Below the pieces are notes generated by a model that had not been told where the DNA came from, made no database searches, and saw only the letters and a list, made by a program, of their open reading frames with translations. From assembly GCA_028641055.1 (NCBI GenBank), contig CM054063.1, positions 50,531,827 through 50,595,826 of the forward strand: a stretch of 64,000 bases of DNA, in the 5' to 3' direction. This document shows, one piece after another, positions 44,872 to 56,379 of the stretch; position 1 is the first letter of the stretch; every line of letters starts with the position of its first letter. This stretch comes from Alopecurus myosuroides (lineage: Eukaryota > Streptophyta > Magnoliopsida > Poales > Poaceae). Made by a program: the position numbers and the translations under genes.

Positions 44872-47800
44872 AATCTACCCCCCCTTACAAGAATCTCGTC
44901 CCGAGATTCTCGAAGGAGAAGAAAGAAGGAACACCGGTCTGAATGATCTTCTCGAACCTTACGGTTCTCTTCTTGAAGAGGTTGATCCGTAGCATCTTGA
45001 AGTATTGAACGGACACACCTTAGGTAAGAGGGAAACTCTTAGGAAATGATCTTCACGAAGATCGAGTATCTCATGGCTAACTCATGACCAGAATGTTTGT
45101 AAAGAACTTTTGAGTTAACAGGCATGAAACACATCAAGATAACGGAGGGAATAGAAGACGGTTTCAAGTGTTCGGACGATTGGTCTTGAAAGGATTTAGA
45201 ATATGAGCTTTACACAAGACTTTAAATCCTTTTGGAAAAAGAAAAGTTGGACAACTTGTAACACCGAGGTTTCTTCAAACAGAAAACCAAGATGGAAAGG
45301 ATTGTCTTGGATACTAAAACATAATATCCACAGACGAGGGAAAACACGATAAAACACTGTAATCGTGCGTCAGAGAGAATTTGATACAAGATCATGTTCA
45401 CTCTTCGGAGTGGACACGGAAGATAACGGAACTTTCACTCCATTAAAGTTTGTCCAAAAATTTGTCAAAGATCGGGATGTTACTTCACAACAGAAGCTGA
45501 GTAACCGAAAGATGTGGAAACACCGTAACAAAGGAGGAATTCTTGATCACACCATTAGGATGGGTAACCAACGAGGGTTGAAACACCTGAAGTAGTAAGG
45601 AATCTCTTTCGTATCGTGGTTTGGGACATAACCATACATCCACCACCTGGTTGAGATCCCACGGCTGAAGTGACTGACAAATTCACACAATATGTGAGAT
45701 GAACAGATCTTCAAGTACAAACAACTTGAGGAAGGAAACTGATGAATGGCGGTTACGAAACACCACGAGATGTTCCCATGATGGATTTGTTTCCACTGAA
45801 AGAAAGGTTTGGAGGATTGGTAGACAGACATTGGAAAAAACAACTTTCAGGTTCTCCTTGATGTATTAGATACCAAGATTAGGTCTACGATAAGCCGTGA
45901 GTACATCTTCAAGTGAAAGTAGATCTCCGGTTTGGAAAAACGTTTAGGAAAACTTGTTGGAATGAGCCGCAGCAGAATTCTCATGGGGAGTGGCGGTTCT
46001 TAAAGATTCAAGGGGATATGACATTAGGTCTTCCGGCTAATTGTGTCAACCACAACATCAACCATGCCAGATTTTGAAAAGACCTAATTCATTACTCTTG
46101 AGGAAACACTAACCATCGTTGCTGCTTGAGATTCAGCTCTGGTTAGTGGGTTGAATAACTGAAACTCAGTATATCTGATCAAAGAGATTGCACCGGTTAT
46201 CAACGAGATACATTTACTAGATTCTCAAGATATGGACTATGATGTCAAGCTCAAGAGATGAGCGAGATTGCGGAGCTCATGTATTAGCAACTTGCGAAAG
46301 ACGGTTGCACCTACATGAACTACTTGTAAAAGAACACATCGGAGTCCTGGTTGGGAAGATGATAACAAAGATAACGAAGTTCTTAAACTTCCTCTCTTTT
46401 ACGAACAATCGGTCAGTGGCTTAGCGTGGATGCAAATTTCGTTAAGTGAATGGAGGTAAAAACCAACCATCTCAAGAATACTCCACACATGCATGACTGT
46501 CTGGGGATTATTCCCGAAGGAACAAGAAAACTTTACTCGAATCCACGACGACAACTTTCACCTTAAGCACATGAACTGGAGTAAGCCACTTCGAACATCC
46601 AGAACACAACTTCGTGATAACACAAAGTTGGTTCTCGAAAGTTTCCAACATTGTTACCAGTTGTTCAACATGAGCCTCTCGCAACTTGGAGAAAATAGGA
46701 ATGTCATCGATGGGCTCGAAAACACACTTATAAGACACTCCAAGAGGAGGGATTCATATGACATACGAACGAGGCAAGGTATTGGTCAGACCAAAGGACA
46801 TGAAGGTGTACTCGGCAAAATACCATGAGTAAAAACACAACCAAGATAATCCTTGAATCTGGCCTTGATTTGACGATAGCCCAAATCAAACCAAGGTTAG
46901 AAAGATAGCATGTCCATTCAGGAGATACTATCCTGCTTCAACACAAAGGAAACTAGGCATCCCTTAATAAAGGACCCAGTTAGGAGGAGCTCTTGTCTTT
47001 CAACTTTCCAAGTTGTTGTTTAAGCTCAACCTACTAGTCCAGGGTGTCTAGCGGAGTTTCTTGGAGAAAGGAGTAGTTCAAACTACCCTTTGTTTAGACA
47101 TCACGGTCAGGTAACAAACCTGGTGATACTTCTAGAAAGACAACCAGAATATCACAACCTACCGGTATGTCTCGAAGTTTGGAAGGAAACTTGCTTTTCA
47201 AAGCACCCGATAAGGTCTTGAGAGCTTTGGTATGAACCTAACTCTCTGATCAAGAATGTGCACCGGAATGAACGGATTTGGTAACACGGCCAACTTTAGT
47301 AGAGACCGGGTGACCGATAGTGCTAAGAAGGATACTGATGTTCCTTAGATTTTTCAGAGCAATAGGAATTGCTAAGAATAACTGATACACACCTCAATAC
47401 ACACCCAACCTTCTCGGGCATTTCAGACATGGAGGAAGGGTGAGTGAAGACGTGTAAGAGCATCACTTCATCAATAAGGACATGAAACTTAACACGACCT
47501 CTTGATATAAAGGAGTGTGATACTCGAAGATAGAACAGAATAGAAGTTAATGTAACTTCTTCAAACCGCGGACTACAAAACTTTGACGTGGTCCTGGAGA
47601 TGAACGAGGTACTGGAGTTTGTTTCTCCTGACATCCCAAGGTGGAATGTTTTGACGAAGAACAAGAACGAAGGCATTGGAAGAATCCAACACACCTATGC
47701 AACTTGGTTTCCAAACAACGGACGGAGACTTGAGAGCAACTAAAGATTAAGGACAGGCTCCGGAAAATCCAGAGATCACGTGGAATGCACAGGGTAATAC

Positions 47801-48651
47801 TCATTTGTAAAACCCATGCAAAAGAATTGGTACAGTGAAGTCAAGAACCAAGATGTGAGAATCATGAAGAACACTCTTGTTGCGATCCCTTCTTGATTAC
47901 AAGAGAAAACCTACGGCTATTGGAGTTGAAACTACCTAGCCATCCTGAGGTAGAAGATATTCCTCAGGATCCAAAGAAACAGAACTTGGGTTAAAGGTCA
48001 GCATCCTGTACTGATAGCGTGAGCATCACATGGTTATGAAACCACATGGTACAACCCACCACAACTCAGCACATTCCGGGACCTTCGGTTCAAGTCCAAG
48101 GGTTAGAAACCGAAAGAAAGGAGTAACTACTCTCTTAGTGTCTTAAAGGACACTATGAATAGCAATCACGAAGTATCTTTCAAAAGACAAACTTAACTCC
48201 GGAAGAATTTGGGCAGAGAATAACAGAAACATTCGAGATGGAAAGCGGATCTCGAGGTTCAGGATTTGGAACTTTGAAACATATAGGAATGTGGAATCCG
48301 GATAACTCTGAGAGATTAGGATGGGAAGGAAATCTCCCAGTTTAAGAGATTACGGAACACGGAACACACACGACTCTAGAAACTCATAACTAGGTCAACT
48401 TGGGTAAAAGACGTCCTTGCCAGAGAAGGCACCTAGTTTTGAATGACTAGAAGAGATAGCAAAACCTTTTCAAATAAAAACAGGTAAGGTGACCCAGAGT
48501 TAGAGCGATACCAGATAAGGAGTAAAAAGAATCCTAAGAAGGTTTTTTCACAACTCATTTGAGGTTTCAAGGTAGTTTTCACAATCACTAGACTCGACAT
48601 CGACCAAGCAGTAAGGTTTTCCTACAGGCAGTCCTGCTCTGATACCACTTC
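44872..48651 (-). pseudogene. pol: Internal region of LARD-like element, decayed pol
   Basis: 3.78 kb with no frame above about 125 codons. On minus, RT blocks are still traceable in different frames near 46960-46500: a GYRQIKA-type block (normally SGYHQIK), YTFMSFGLTNT and then DDIPIFSKLREAHVEQL with VDSSKV (46738-46508). They match Tekay/Del chromovirus RT order. Gag, protease and integrase cannot be read with confidence. Dense small indels and substitutions contrast with the near-identical LTRs, so the decay predates the last transposition. Confidence 0.7.
48636..48647 (-). other. Primer-binding site (initiator Met tRNA type)
   Basis: TGGTATCAGAGC on minus, four bases inside the LTR end at 48652. 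This is the common primer site complementary to initiator methionine tRNA in plant retrotransposons. Confidence 0.85.
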
Positions 48652-51600
48652 TGTCAGACCTCGGACCCAGAGATATACATACTGTTATGTGCTCCTAGCC
48701 ATGGACTCACAAGGGCTTCAGGGTTACCAGCCCCGGCCGCAACAAACAACGGCAGGCAGACCGGATTCATCGGCACATAGTCCGGATCCCCGGTCTACTA
48801 CTCCTTGTATCCATGCTAGTCATAACCAACTATGCATACCCAAGAATCCACGAGTCGGATGAAACTGAAGGAACGGGACCAAAGTTATACAGAGCTGCTA
48901 TGTGTCCAGAAAGTGCAACAACAATCGAGGGTTACTGGGGTTACCTCGCCCCAGGCCGATCAAATCGACAGGCGGGCTCGGACATGGATCATCGGCTCCA
49001 CAACCCCTCGACTGCGACAACTATGCAGGCATAGCCAAAACTGTATAACAATGAGCTCGAAACAACAACCGATCAAAGCAGCACTCTAGACATTGGAATT
49101 GTATTAAACAAGTGTTACTAGAGTATAGCTTACAAGCAGAGGTCACACGACCCAACATTACATCAGACAACGGAAGGCAAATTATGTTGCTAATCAACAA
49201 GAACCAGAAAGGCCTAAGAGGCCGCAACATAAGGCGACGTCCCAGCCCATAGATTCCAGGCTGCTACCTGGGAACTCCAAACCACTCGTCAATGTCCACG
49301 TCGAAACACCACCGAACTGAGGAACTCCACCTGAACCAAGTTGAAGCAAACATGAGTACGGGAGGTACTCAACAAGACTTAGTTAACCTATTATATATCT
49401 GCTTCTTTTGAAAGAGTTATGAAGGTTATTTTGCGTATAGCCATCTTTATTTTCCAATTTGAGGGAGGAATAGCACGTCTCATGGAGTATTTTGAAAACA
49501 GATGAGAAAGCTACTCAACTACTGATATCATCATCTTTTTAATCCACCAACTCATATCAGCACCTCGTGCTTCAAAGATCACCTCCTCCAGTTGTTCCGG
49601 TAACTCATGCTACAAGGTAACCCCTCTCGGCATCTCCGAGGAGGCATCCTTCATTCGTTATCAGCAAGTTTTAATCATTCCGTTTAAGTTGTCTATGATC
49701 ACAGAATCCGTCACCAAGTCGTCCTTAACCGCGGACACGGCTTTTCGAAAAGATTAAACCCTGCAGGGGTGTACAACTTTAACCACACGTATCAACCAAC
49801 TCTTAATGCCAGATCATTAGCACTATTCCGGGAAGTGCCGGCAGATGGAGGTCGACCACGATCTTTCCCTTGCTTCGCCTATTCCATGAGTCGCTCCGAG
49901 TAGAGATGGTCCGCCAATAGGGAGTGGCCATCTCCTGCCGGGTCTCTATCGTTGTGCGCAATGCTCGACGGTTACCTACCCGCAGAGCGCCGATACATCG
50001 CCACGTCCTAGTTTTGAAAAGGTTTTGATATCCCCGCAAATACAAATGGAAAGCCCGAACTAGGCAACTCATGGAACAAACTAGGCAAGTTGAGACCGAG
50101 GGGAATCCAATCCCCCGTGTGGATGCACGATCAGTCTTGGCTCGAAGACGAGAACTCGCTCCTAGGGGCATGAACGAGACAACCACCACAGACCCTCTGT
50201 GGTCTCGTCATCCACACCTTTAAATCATATTATTCAAACATCTCTTAACTTACCACTACTTCCTACCATACTAGATCATTTCGTAACTCTGATTCATCAA
50301 CCGGATGGAGCAGAGATAACAGGCATGTATGACTAAGCATGGCATATTTGAGGCTCTGGCGATACACACAAACAAATCCTATGTCTGCTAGGAGCATTGA
50401 ATCATGATATCTGGGTTATGCAAATAAATAGGATAACTCTATCTATTGACTCAAGGTACATTGGAATCGAATGCATTTGTACGAGAATGAAAAGTCTTTC
50501 AAAATCATATATGGGCAGATAAGAGGTTATGCTTGCCTTGGTCATAAGAAAATCAATGGAAATGTCTTCTCGGATAAGTGCTTGACTTGTCGGTTAAGAT
50601 CAAGTATTCGTCATGGAGTTGTTGGCCTTCTCTTCGGAGTCACGTTCTACCGAGGGGGAGCAAACACCAAAACAAGGAAAACAACAATCAACACATGGCA
50701 TCGATGCAATGCGCAATATGTATGCATGAGCAAGTTAATGCATTGAAATAAAGCACTAGACATGTTCATTGGGTTGCTAGGGTTCGTATAGCGAACATGC
50801 AATTTTACTGGAATTAACCCGGAATAGACCCCGGAGGGGGTTTCGGGCGATTATGAAGGTGGATACCATTTTAGTTGCTCAAATGGGTTCGAAAACATCA
50901 TAAATAGGTTACATTTGTCATTTTGAGCAAAATGGTATATAACTTTTAATTTTCTAATTTTGGTGAATAAAAACTTATTTTTTTTCTATTTTTAAATGAA
51001 TTAACAACATTAAATTAATGTCCAAAATTCAACTTTGTCAAACATGGTTGAAAATTACATATTTGGAAAAAGTACATTTTTCTGAGCAAAACTATACTTT
51101 TACTTTATTTTTCTGATTAATGAAACAATAGTTATTGATTTTATAAACATTAAACATTTCTGGAATTATTAAATAGGGGATTATGACATCAGGCTGATGT
51201 CACCATGACATCACGTTACCCTGCTCTTCACAGATTCGATCGAATTCGATTCAATTCGCGCGCCAACGAGAAATTGGAAGCCACCACGGGACAGAGGAGG
51301 CAAAGGCGAGTTGGAGGGTGGTGGCGCCGCCCGAATTGGGTCACCGGAGCAAGCTCGGTGGCGAGCAACCGCGGCGGCGGGACAGCGGATTCGTCGGGGA
51401 CGAGCTACAGAGAGGGAGAGGACAGGGCGAGTGCACCGGGAAGCTCACCGGAGTACCAGGAGCACGTAGAGGTAGTCGAGGAGGTCCGGGAGGCAGCGGT
51501 GGCGCCGGAATCGCCGACGGCATCCGCCGGCCGGAGTTGAGGGAGGAGGCCCAATTCGGTGTCTCCCGGCCGTCCCGGGAAGCTCAGCTCGCCATAGAGG

Positions 51601-52210
51601 TAGAGGGGAACACAGGGAGCTCGGATATGCCCTCGGTTTTCTTCGAGGTGGCCTGTAGCGCCGGCGGCGAGCAGATTCCGGCGAACTAGGTTCGGTTCGT
51701 TTCCAGGACGAAACAGAGAACGAGAGAGAGAGAGGTAGTGCAGTGAGCTCGAGGAGGAGAAGGAAGGCACGGGGTTTCTCTGCATCTTCTTATCCGAGGG
51801 GGGGGGAAGGAAGCAGGACGTGGCGCCGGCAGCGTACAGCAGCGAACTGCTTCTCTTCGTGAGGAAGAAGACAAAAGCAAAACTTCGAAAACCCCCTAGA
51901 GTCTCGGGATTTTACAAATTGGCCCTTTTCTATAGAAAACTGCAAGAAAACAAGGTTTTCTAGGCCTTTTTGAAGGAATAAAATTTGGCAAAAATAATTT
52001 TTGTAAACCTCACAAAATTTCCAACAGAACCATGTCTTTGCTTTTCAAATTTGAAAATGTTTTTATAACAAATTTTGGGTGATCACTTTAAGTGGATTTT
52101 GGGCAAGTTTCATTTAAATTCAAAATTTAAATTGTTTCAAAATTCTTTCATGCATGAATGACATGAGCACAACACAACAAACCCTATTGTAGCAAAACAG
52201 GGATGTTACA
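48652..52210 (-). repeat. LARD-like element 5' LTR (3559 bases)
   Basis: Right copy. Differences seen from the left copy: T for C near 48660, T for C near 49807, A for G near 50501, G for A near 51450, T for G near 52005, and one G fewer near 51800. Confidence 0.93.
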
Positions 52211-52623
52211 TCGGTCATGCCACGGCTGCTTTCCGCGCTACCCGGCTTGGACACGCTCTGCTTCCTGAAGAAGAAGTAACGCGCCCAGGTCATCGTCGTG
52301 GGTCGCACGCCCAAGAACGCCTCGCACACCACGGCGTGGTATGCGAGCATCACCATGGCGTTCGGCGGCAGGTGGTGCGGCTGGATCCCGAAATGATTGA
52401 GGAAGGAGCGGAAGAAATCCGACACGGGTAGCCCGAATCCCCGCGCGAAGTGCGCGAGGAACACCACGTGCTCGCCCGCCTCCGGGGTGGGGACGAGCTC
52501 GTCGTCGTGATGCCGGCAGCGGACGCCGGGAGGAACGCGCCTGGTGTTCACCAGCCACTGGCAGTCCTCTGCCGTGACCTCGGATCCAGCCCATCCGGCG
52601 CGGGCGTCATCATCGCGAGCCAT

Positions 52624-53329
52624 CGAGAAGGAGAGGAAATTGGATGGATATTTGGTGGGAATTGGTGGAAAGAGCTACCCTTTCGGCGTCGCGAGAGCTC
52701 GGCGCTGCAGTGAGAGGCACGGCGGCGAAGAGCTCGGTGGCGGCGGAGATGTGAAGGGGAAGGGAGAGAATGAAGGCAGGAAGAGGAGAAAGGAGTTACC
52801 GAGGAGGTATTTATACCTCCCCTCGGTTTGCCGTTACAGTCGAGGTTAGTGGGATCGGTCGTGGCAGAAATCGTGCGACATGGGGTGTGTGGGCCAGTTA
52901 GAAACGCACACAGCGCAGGAGGCGCGCGTAACGGCCGCAATTGATCCCACGACGCGATCGTGGGTAATTACTGCACTTGATGGGACCTAACGGGCCAGTG
53001 GGCCCAGGTCACAGTGATGGGCGCGCGGCCTGTCATATCCCGGGCACCGAGGCGTCGAGGGTACGGGAACGTGACACGTGCCCAGTTGCAATGCGGAAAG
53101 GCGGATTTGGTCTGCCAAGCCCAGATTCTCTCCAGAAATTCCGCAAAGTCCTTTTACTCGGCGACAGAGAAGAGAAGAGTCCCTATTCGGAAAAGAAGAA
53201 ACTCGAGACAGAATTAAGGGCTACTCGGAGGATCCACTCAGCAAACTAAGGCCCAAAGGCAAGATTGGTTTTTAAGCTGGCAGAGCCCAGTGAACAAGTT
53301 CGCAGGACTCCATCAGCTTCGGGGGCTAA
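52624..53329 (-). promoter_or_regulatory. Promoter/leader region of Tat-2 antisense gene
   Basis: About 700 bases between the antisense ATG (52623) and the 3' LTR. A minus-strand TATAAATA stands at 52808-52815, 185 bases before the ATG, with a purine-rich leader between them when read on plus. At the far end TTCGGGGGCTAA (53318-53329) is the polypurine tract of Tat-2. Confidence 0.6.
52808..52815 (-). promoter_or_regulatory. TATA box of Tat-2 antisense gene
   Basis: TATAAATA on minus inside GGTATAAATACC, a small palindrome. Distance to the ATG (185 bases) is close to that in Tat-1 (174). Confidence 0.6.
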
Positions 53330-54157
53330 TGTCGGGGGGTTACCCCCGAGTAGGGTAAAAGCAAGTGCTAAGGGCAAGATCAGAAGAGACGCATGGCAGA
53401 GTAGCTGGCTACCCGGTACTGGCTACCTGGTCGACTGCTATTCGGCCGTACACACTGATGGCCAGGAGGAAGAATTAAGGAAGTTATTCTCCTCCGAGTA
53501 GAGGAAGTGGTCCGAGTAGAGATGGCGGTCTCCTACTCGGGCCAGAAGTCAAAGGAGCCGTTCTGACACAGGATCCCGCGTATCCTGGGTCCGTACTGCG
53601 GCACTATTCATCTGTAGAGCGCGTTCTTGTCCGCGCCAGGGTGTCAGCAGGGCGTCGCAGGTTAGGGGGGCCTACCCCGTGACAGTGTCAGTGATAACAG
53701 ATCAGCTTCTTGGTTTTGCACAACGACTTTACACATGAAGACAAGCTAGGAAGCCAAAGTGGTCAGCGGGAAGCTGGAAGTGTACAGTGTGCACACTATG
53801 TCGACATCTTGGTTGTATCCGGCTGGGCACCAGTATATAAGGTGCCCTGCCTCCTCCTGCGAGAGACACGACGCGACTAAGGGCTACAGTTGCCTAGAGA
53901 GCAGAGTGGCTACTCGGTTGTAAGCATTACTTGTACTGTGGCTACTCGGTGAGACACGAATATAAAGAGAGGAAGGCAGGAGTAGGGGTTTTACCTCCAC
54001 ACGAGGGCCCTGAACCTGGGTTGATCTTGTTGTTTGTAGTGCTAGTTTCATACTCACGCGGCTACTCGTTGCGTGATCCCTCCCCGAGCGCCTCCAGCGT
54101 CCATCGTCCCCACATCTTTAGCCATCCTATGGCATCTGCCGTGACACCACCACGACA
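53330..54157 (+). repeat. Tat-2 3' LTR (828 bases)
   Basis: Matches the 5' LTR but is 15 bases longer because of a short duplication (CTGGCTACCCGGTA/CTGGCTACCTGGT near 53405-53430). About ten single-base differences are visible, for example near 53606, 53617, 53627 and 53736. TATA box TATATAAGG at 53834-53842. The end CACGACA is followed by the duplication CTTAT. Confidence 0.93.
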
Positions 54158-54162
54158 CTTAT

Positions 54163-54696
54163 CCATACCATGCATGTGGTAGTTCGAAATGAATGGACCA
54201 TACGCACTGGGAAGAGAGTTCAGAATTATATCGTTAATTGGGAAGCCGGCCTATCCAGAGACTGCATGCAACCAGTCATCCTGATTACATGCGGACTCAG
54301 TGGATGGCCGTCTTTGAGCTTACAGCCCATCAAAGCTTGTGAGACTTGATACCTCTCGGTCTTTGCCTGAGCCTGGAACATACTTTTGAGGATTTCGATC
54401 ATATCGTAGGCCTCAACATTCTCGAGTTGCTTCTGCAAGTCCGGTTCCATGTGTGCAAGCATAAGACAGCTAATTTCCGTAGACTCATCTCTAGTCTTAC
54501 GAGGCATTCATGACAGCGACTGTCACATCATCATCAGGCTCATCTGGAAGTGGAGTGTCTAGAACATGGTATTTCTTGTCATGCTTGAGGACTATCCTCA
54601 GTATATGATACCAGTTGGTGAAATTAGTTCCATTAAGCTTATTTTTCTCTAGGATTGACCTCAACGCAAAAGTGGACAACTGAGGAAAGTTGGTAG
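54163..54696 (-). pseudogene. gag: Copia A gag N-terminal part
   Basis: On minus, LEKNKLNGTNFTNWYHILRIV and VLDTPLPDEPDDD are the usual start of Angela/BARE-type gag, followed after stops by the piece 54507-54226 (LAHMEPDLQKQLE; LSPHVIRMTGCMQSL). Copia B cuts it within the first dozen or so codons at 54696, and Tat-2 cuts it at 54158. Stops near 54497-54505 (for example TAA and TAG after MNAS) show decay. Confidence 0.85.
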
Positions 54697-56346
54697 TGAA
54701 GGGTACGTTGCATAGAAAACAAAAAATTCCCTACGCTAGATAAACCCAAATTGCCAAGATCTAATCTATGAGAAGAAAGGCAACGGGGAGAAAGAGAGTC
54801 TTGAGATAACATACCCTCGAAGACTCAAAGTGGTACGAGAAAAATTCTCGTTGTTGGCGTAGTCGTACTCACACCGATCCCGAGCGAGAAGAAGTGCACC
54901 GCAATCCGGCGATGCCTCCGTAATCGGTCACACGTTCAGCTCGATGAAGACTTTCGTTCCCTCGATCCAGCGGGTTGCTGAAGTAGAGGATCCCCCGAAA
55001 TTCCAGCAGCACGACGGCGTGGTGGTGGTGAAGAATCCCACGCTCATGGCTTCACCAAGCCGGAGACCATGGAATGGAGCGGCGGGTGGAGGGACAAGGA
55101 AGTGGGAAGTGTGTGAAGAAGAGGGATCTCTCACCCTCCTTTTATAGGGGAGGGGGAGGCATCCCAAAGGGAGGGTGCGGCCAGCCATGGGTGCCCCCAC
55201 CCCTTCCTCTCTTCATGTGAGGGGAAGCCCCACTCACACCCACTCATATTTCTTTAATTTTCCACTTAGAAAATCCAAAGGTTTTTCTTTAATAAATAAA
55301 TAAAACATTTTTATTTCTTTATTTATATTTGTTAATTCCATTAACAAACATTTGCATGCAGCACCTTGAATCATTTGTTAATTCTATTAACAACCATTCG
55401 ATGAAAAACCCCTTGAACTATTTCAGTTTTCCCCGAAACAATTTCGGAGTTGTCCAAAATATTCTTCGGTATTCCGTATCCTCTCTAACGCTTCATCAAA
55501 CCTTAAGTGTGTCACCCTACGGTTCGCGAATATTATAGAAATGATCGAGACTCCTCTCCGATCAATAATCAACAGCAGGATCTGGAGATCCGTGATGACT
55601 CCTATATATTCAACGATGACTCTCGTGATCGTGTGAACCTTTCAACGTCGTAACGATTTCCTTTTGTCTCGCGATATTTTACTTTTCCGAGATCCGATCA
55701 TCAGTATCCACCATACCTTGTTTGATCTTGTTATCCGACAAGTACTCTTTTCTCGTTCCCATGATATAACATCCGTGTGATCATATCACGTGCTTGCAAG
55801 CGGTGTCGATGTGATATCACCGAGAGGGCCCTGAGTATATCTATCCGTCATATTGGATGGACAAATCCCATTCTCGATCCATGAGCTTCAACTAACACTT
55901 TCCGAATATCTAATGGCACCTTTATAGTCACCGTGTTACAGTGTGACGTTTGATGTCATTAAAGTATTCTTTCGGTATTAGTGATTAACATGATCTCATG
56001 GTCTAAGGAACAATGTTACTCCGAATGTAAGACATAACAACAAAACTAAACGACTTGATCATATTGTTATACTTAGTTAGGGTCTAAGTTCATCACGTCA
56101 TTTTCCTAATTACACGACCCCGCTATTAACAACATCCAATGTCTATGATCAGGAAACCTTGATCATCTGTTAATCAACGAGCTAATTAAAAGAGAGGCTT
56201 CACTAGGAACGTTGGTTTGTTTATTAATCACACATGTATTAATGTTTCCGGTTAATACAATTCTATCATGAGAAATAAACATCTATCATAAACAAGGAAT
56301 AACATAATAAACACTTTATTATTGCCTCTCGGGCATATTCCCTTCA
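54697..56346 (-). repeat. Copia B 3' LTR (1650 bases)
   Basis: On minus it begins TGAAGGGAATATGCCCGAGAGG (56346), next to a tract of the same type as Copia A (CAAGTGGGCGAC), and ends AACGTACCCTTCA (54697). Minus TATA box TATAAAA at 55140-55146. Confidence 0.93.
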
Positions 56347-56379
56347 GTCGCCCACTTGCACTAGGGGCAATAATCTATA

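Larger units (their letters stand above)
41312..52210 (-). mobile_element. LARD-like gypsy (Tekay-type) element with 3.56-kb LTRs
   Basis: Two direct repeats of 3560 (41312-44871) and 3559 bases (48652-52210) flank a 3780-base centre, with target duplication TCGGT (41307-41311 and 52211-52215). On minus the LTR starts TGTAACATCCCTG and ends GGTCTGACA. The primer site TGGTATCAGAGC and a purine tract (AAGGGGGGGTAGATT) define orientation. A decayed RT shows chromovirus-like (Tekay/Del) ancestry. LTRs differ by about five substitutions and one base in a G run, so insertion is very recent. The size pattern resembles the LARD class (barley Sukkula), but I cannot say it is that family. It is inserted in exon 1 of the Tat-2 antisense gene. 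Confidence 0.92.
26184..52623 (-). pseudogene. Tat-2 antisense gene (Transposase_28-like), split by two elements
   Basis: The gene starts at an ATG at 52623 and ends at a stop at 26184, in three blocks: 52623-52216, 41311-38838 and 28249-26184. The protein frame meets correctly across both insertions. Domains: residues about 25-160 hold the Transposase_28-like core (EHVVFLAHFARGFGLP; HFGIQPHHLPPNA; EAFLGVRP), then KWQRSFFYVKN (41230). Acidic/alanine-rich linkers, long charged coiled coils (27873-27130) and an acidic C-terminus follow. Introns fit GT-AG, for example 40811-40550, 40365-40281, 40095-39975 and 28054-27874. Lesions: a frameshift near 41150 and in-frame TAG at 41118-41120 and 39653-39655. 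Function unknown. Confidence 0.75.
20358..54157 (+). mobile_element. Tat-2: Ty3/gypsy Tat element hosting two insertions
   Basis: Bounded by LTRs of 813 (20358-21170) and 828 bases (53330-54157) and by the target duplication CTTAT on both sides. Without its two insertions (28250-38837 and 41312-52210, plus one duplication copy each) it would be about 12.3 kb. Order: 5' LTR, primer site, protease, RT, two RNase H domains, integrase (plus strand), spacer, antisense gene (minus strand), polypurine tract, 3' LTR. The gag core is absent. The LTRs differ by about ten substitutions in about 812 aligned bases plus a 15-base duplication, so it is moderately young. Pol has four in-frame stops. Confidence 0.92.
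15600..54696 (-). mobile_element. Copia A: old Ty1/copia element, split by Tat-2
   Basis: Minus-strand copia element made of two visible parts: 15600-20357 (3' LTR, RNase H, RT, integrase, protease and zinc-knuckle remnants) and 54158-54696 (start of gag). Tat-2 (20358-54157) sits between them. The CTTAT copies at 20353-20357 and 54158-54162 are its target duplication, and the gag frame carries on from one side to the other. The 5' LTR and leader lie right of the window because Copia B cut gag at 54696. Stops in every domain, loss of the second RT aspartate and an embedded MITE mark it as old and dead. The lineage is probably Angela/BARE-like. Confidence 0.85.

Noticed and set aside
48636..48647. 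tRNA-like TGGTATCAGAGC motifs (also 62524-62535) as tRNA genes
   Set aside because: They are 12-base primer-binding sites next to LTR ends; no cloverleaf surrounds them.
26184..52623. The antisense gene as a host gene invaded by transposons
   Set aside because: It lies inside LTR-bounded elements at the same position in three different elements, so it belongs to the retrotransposons.
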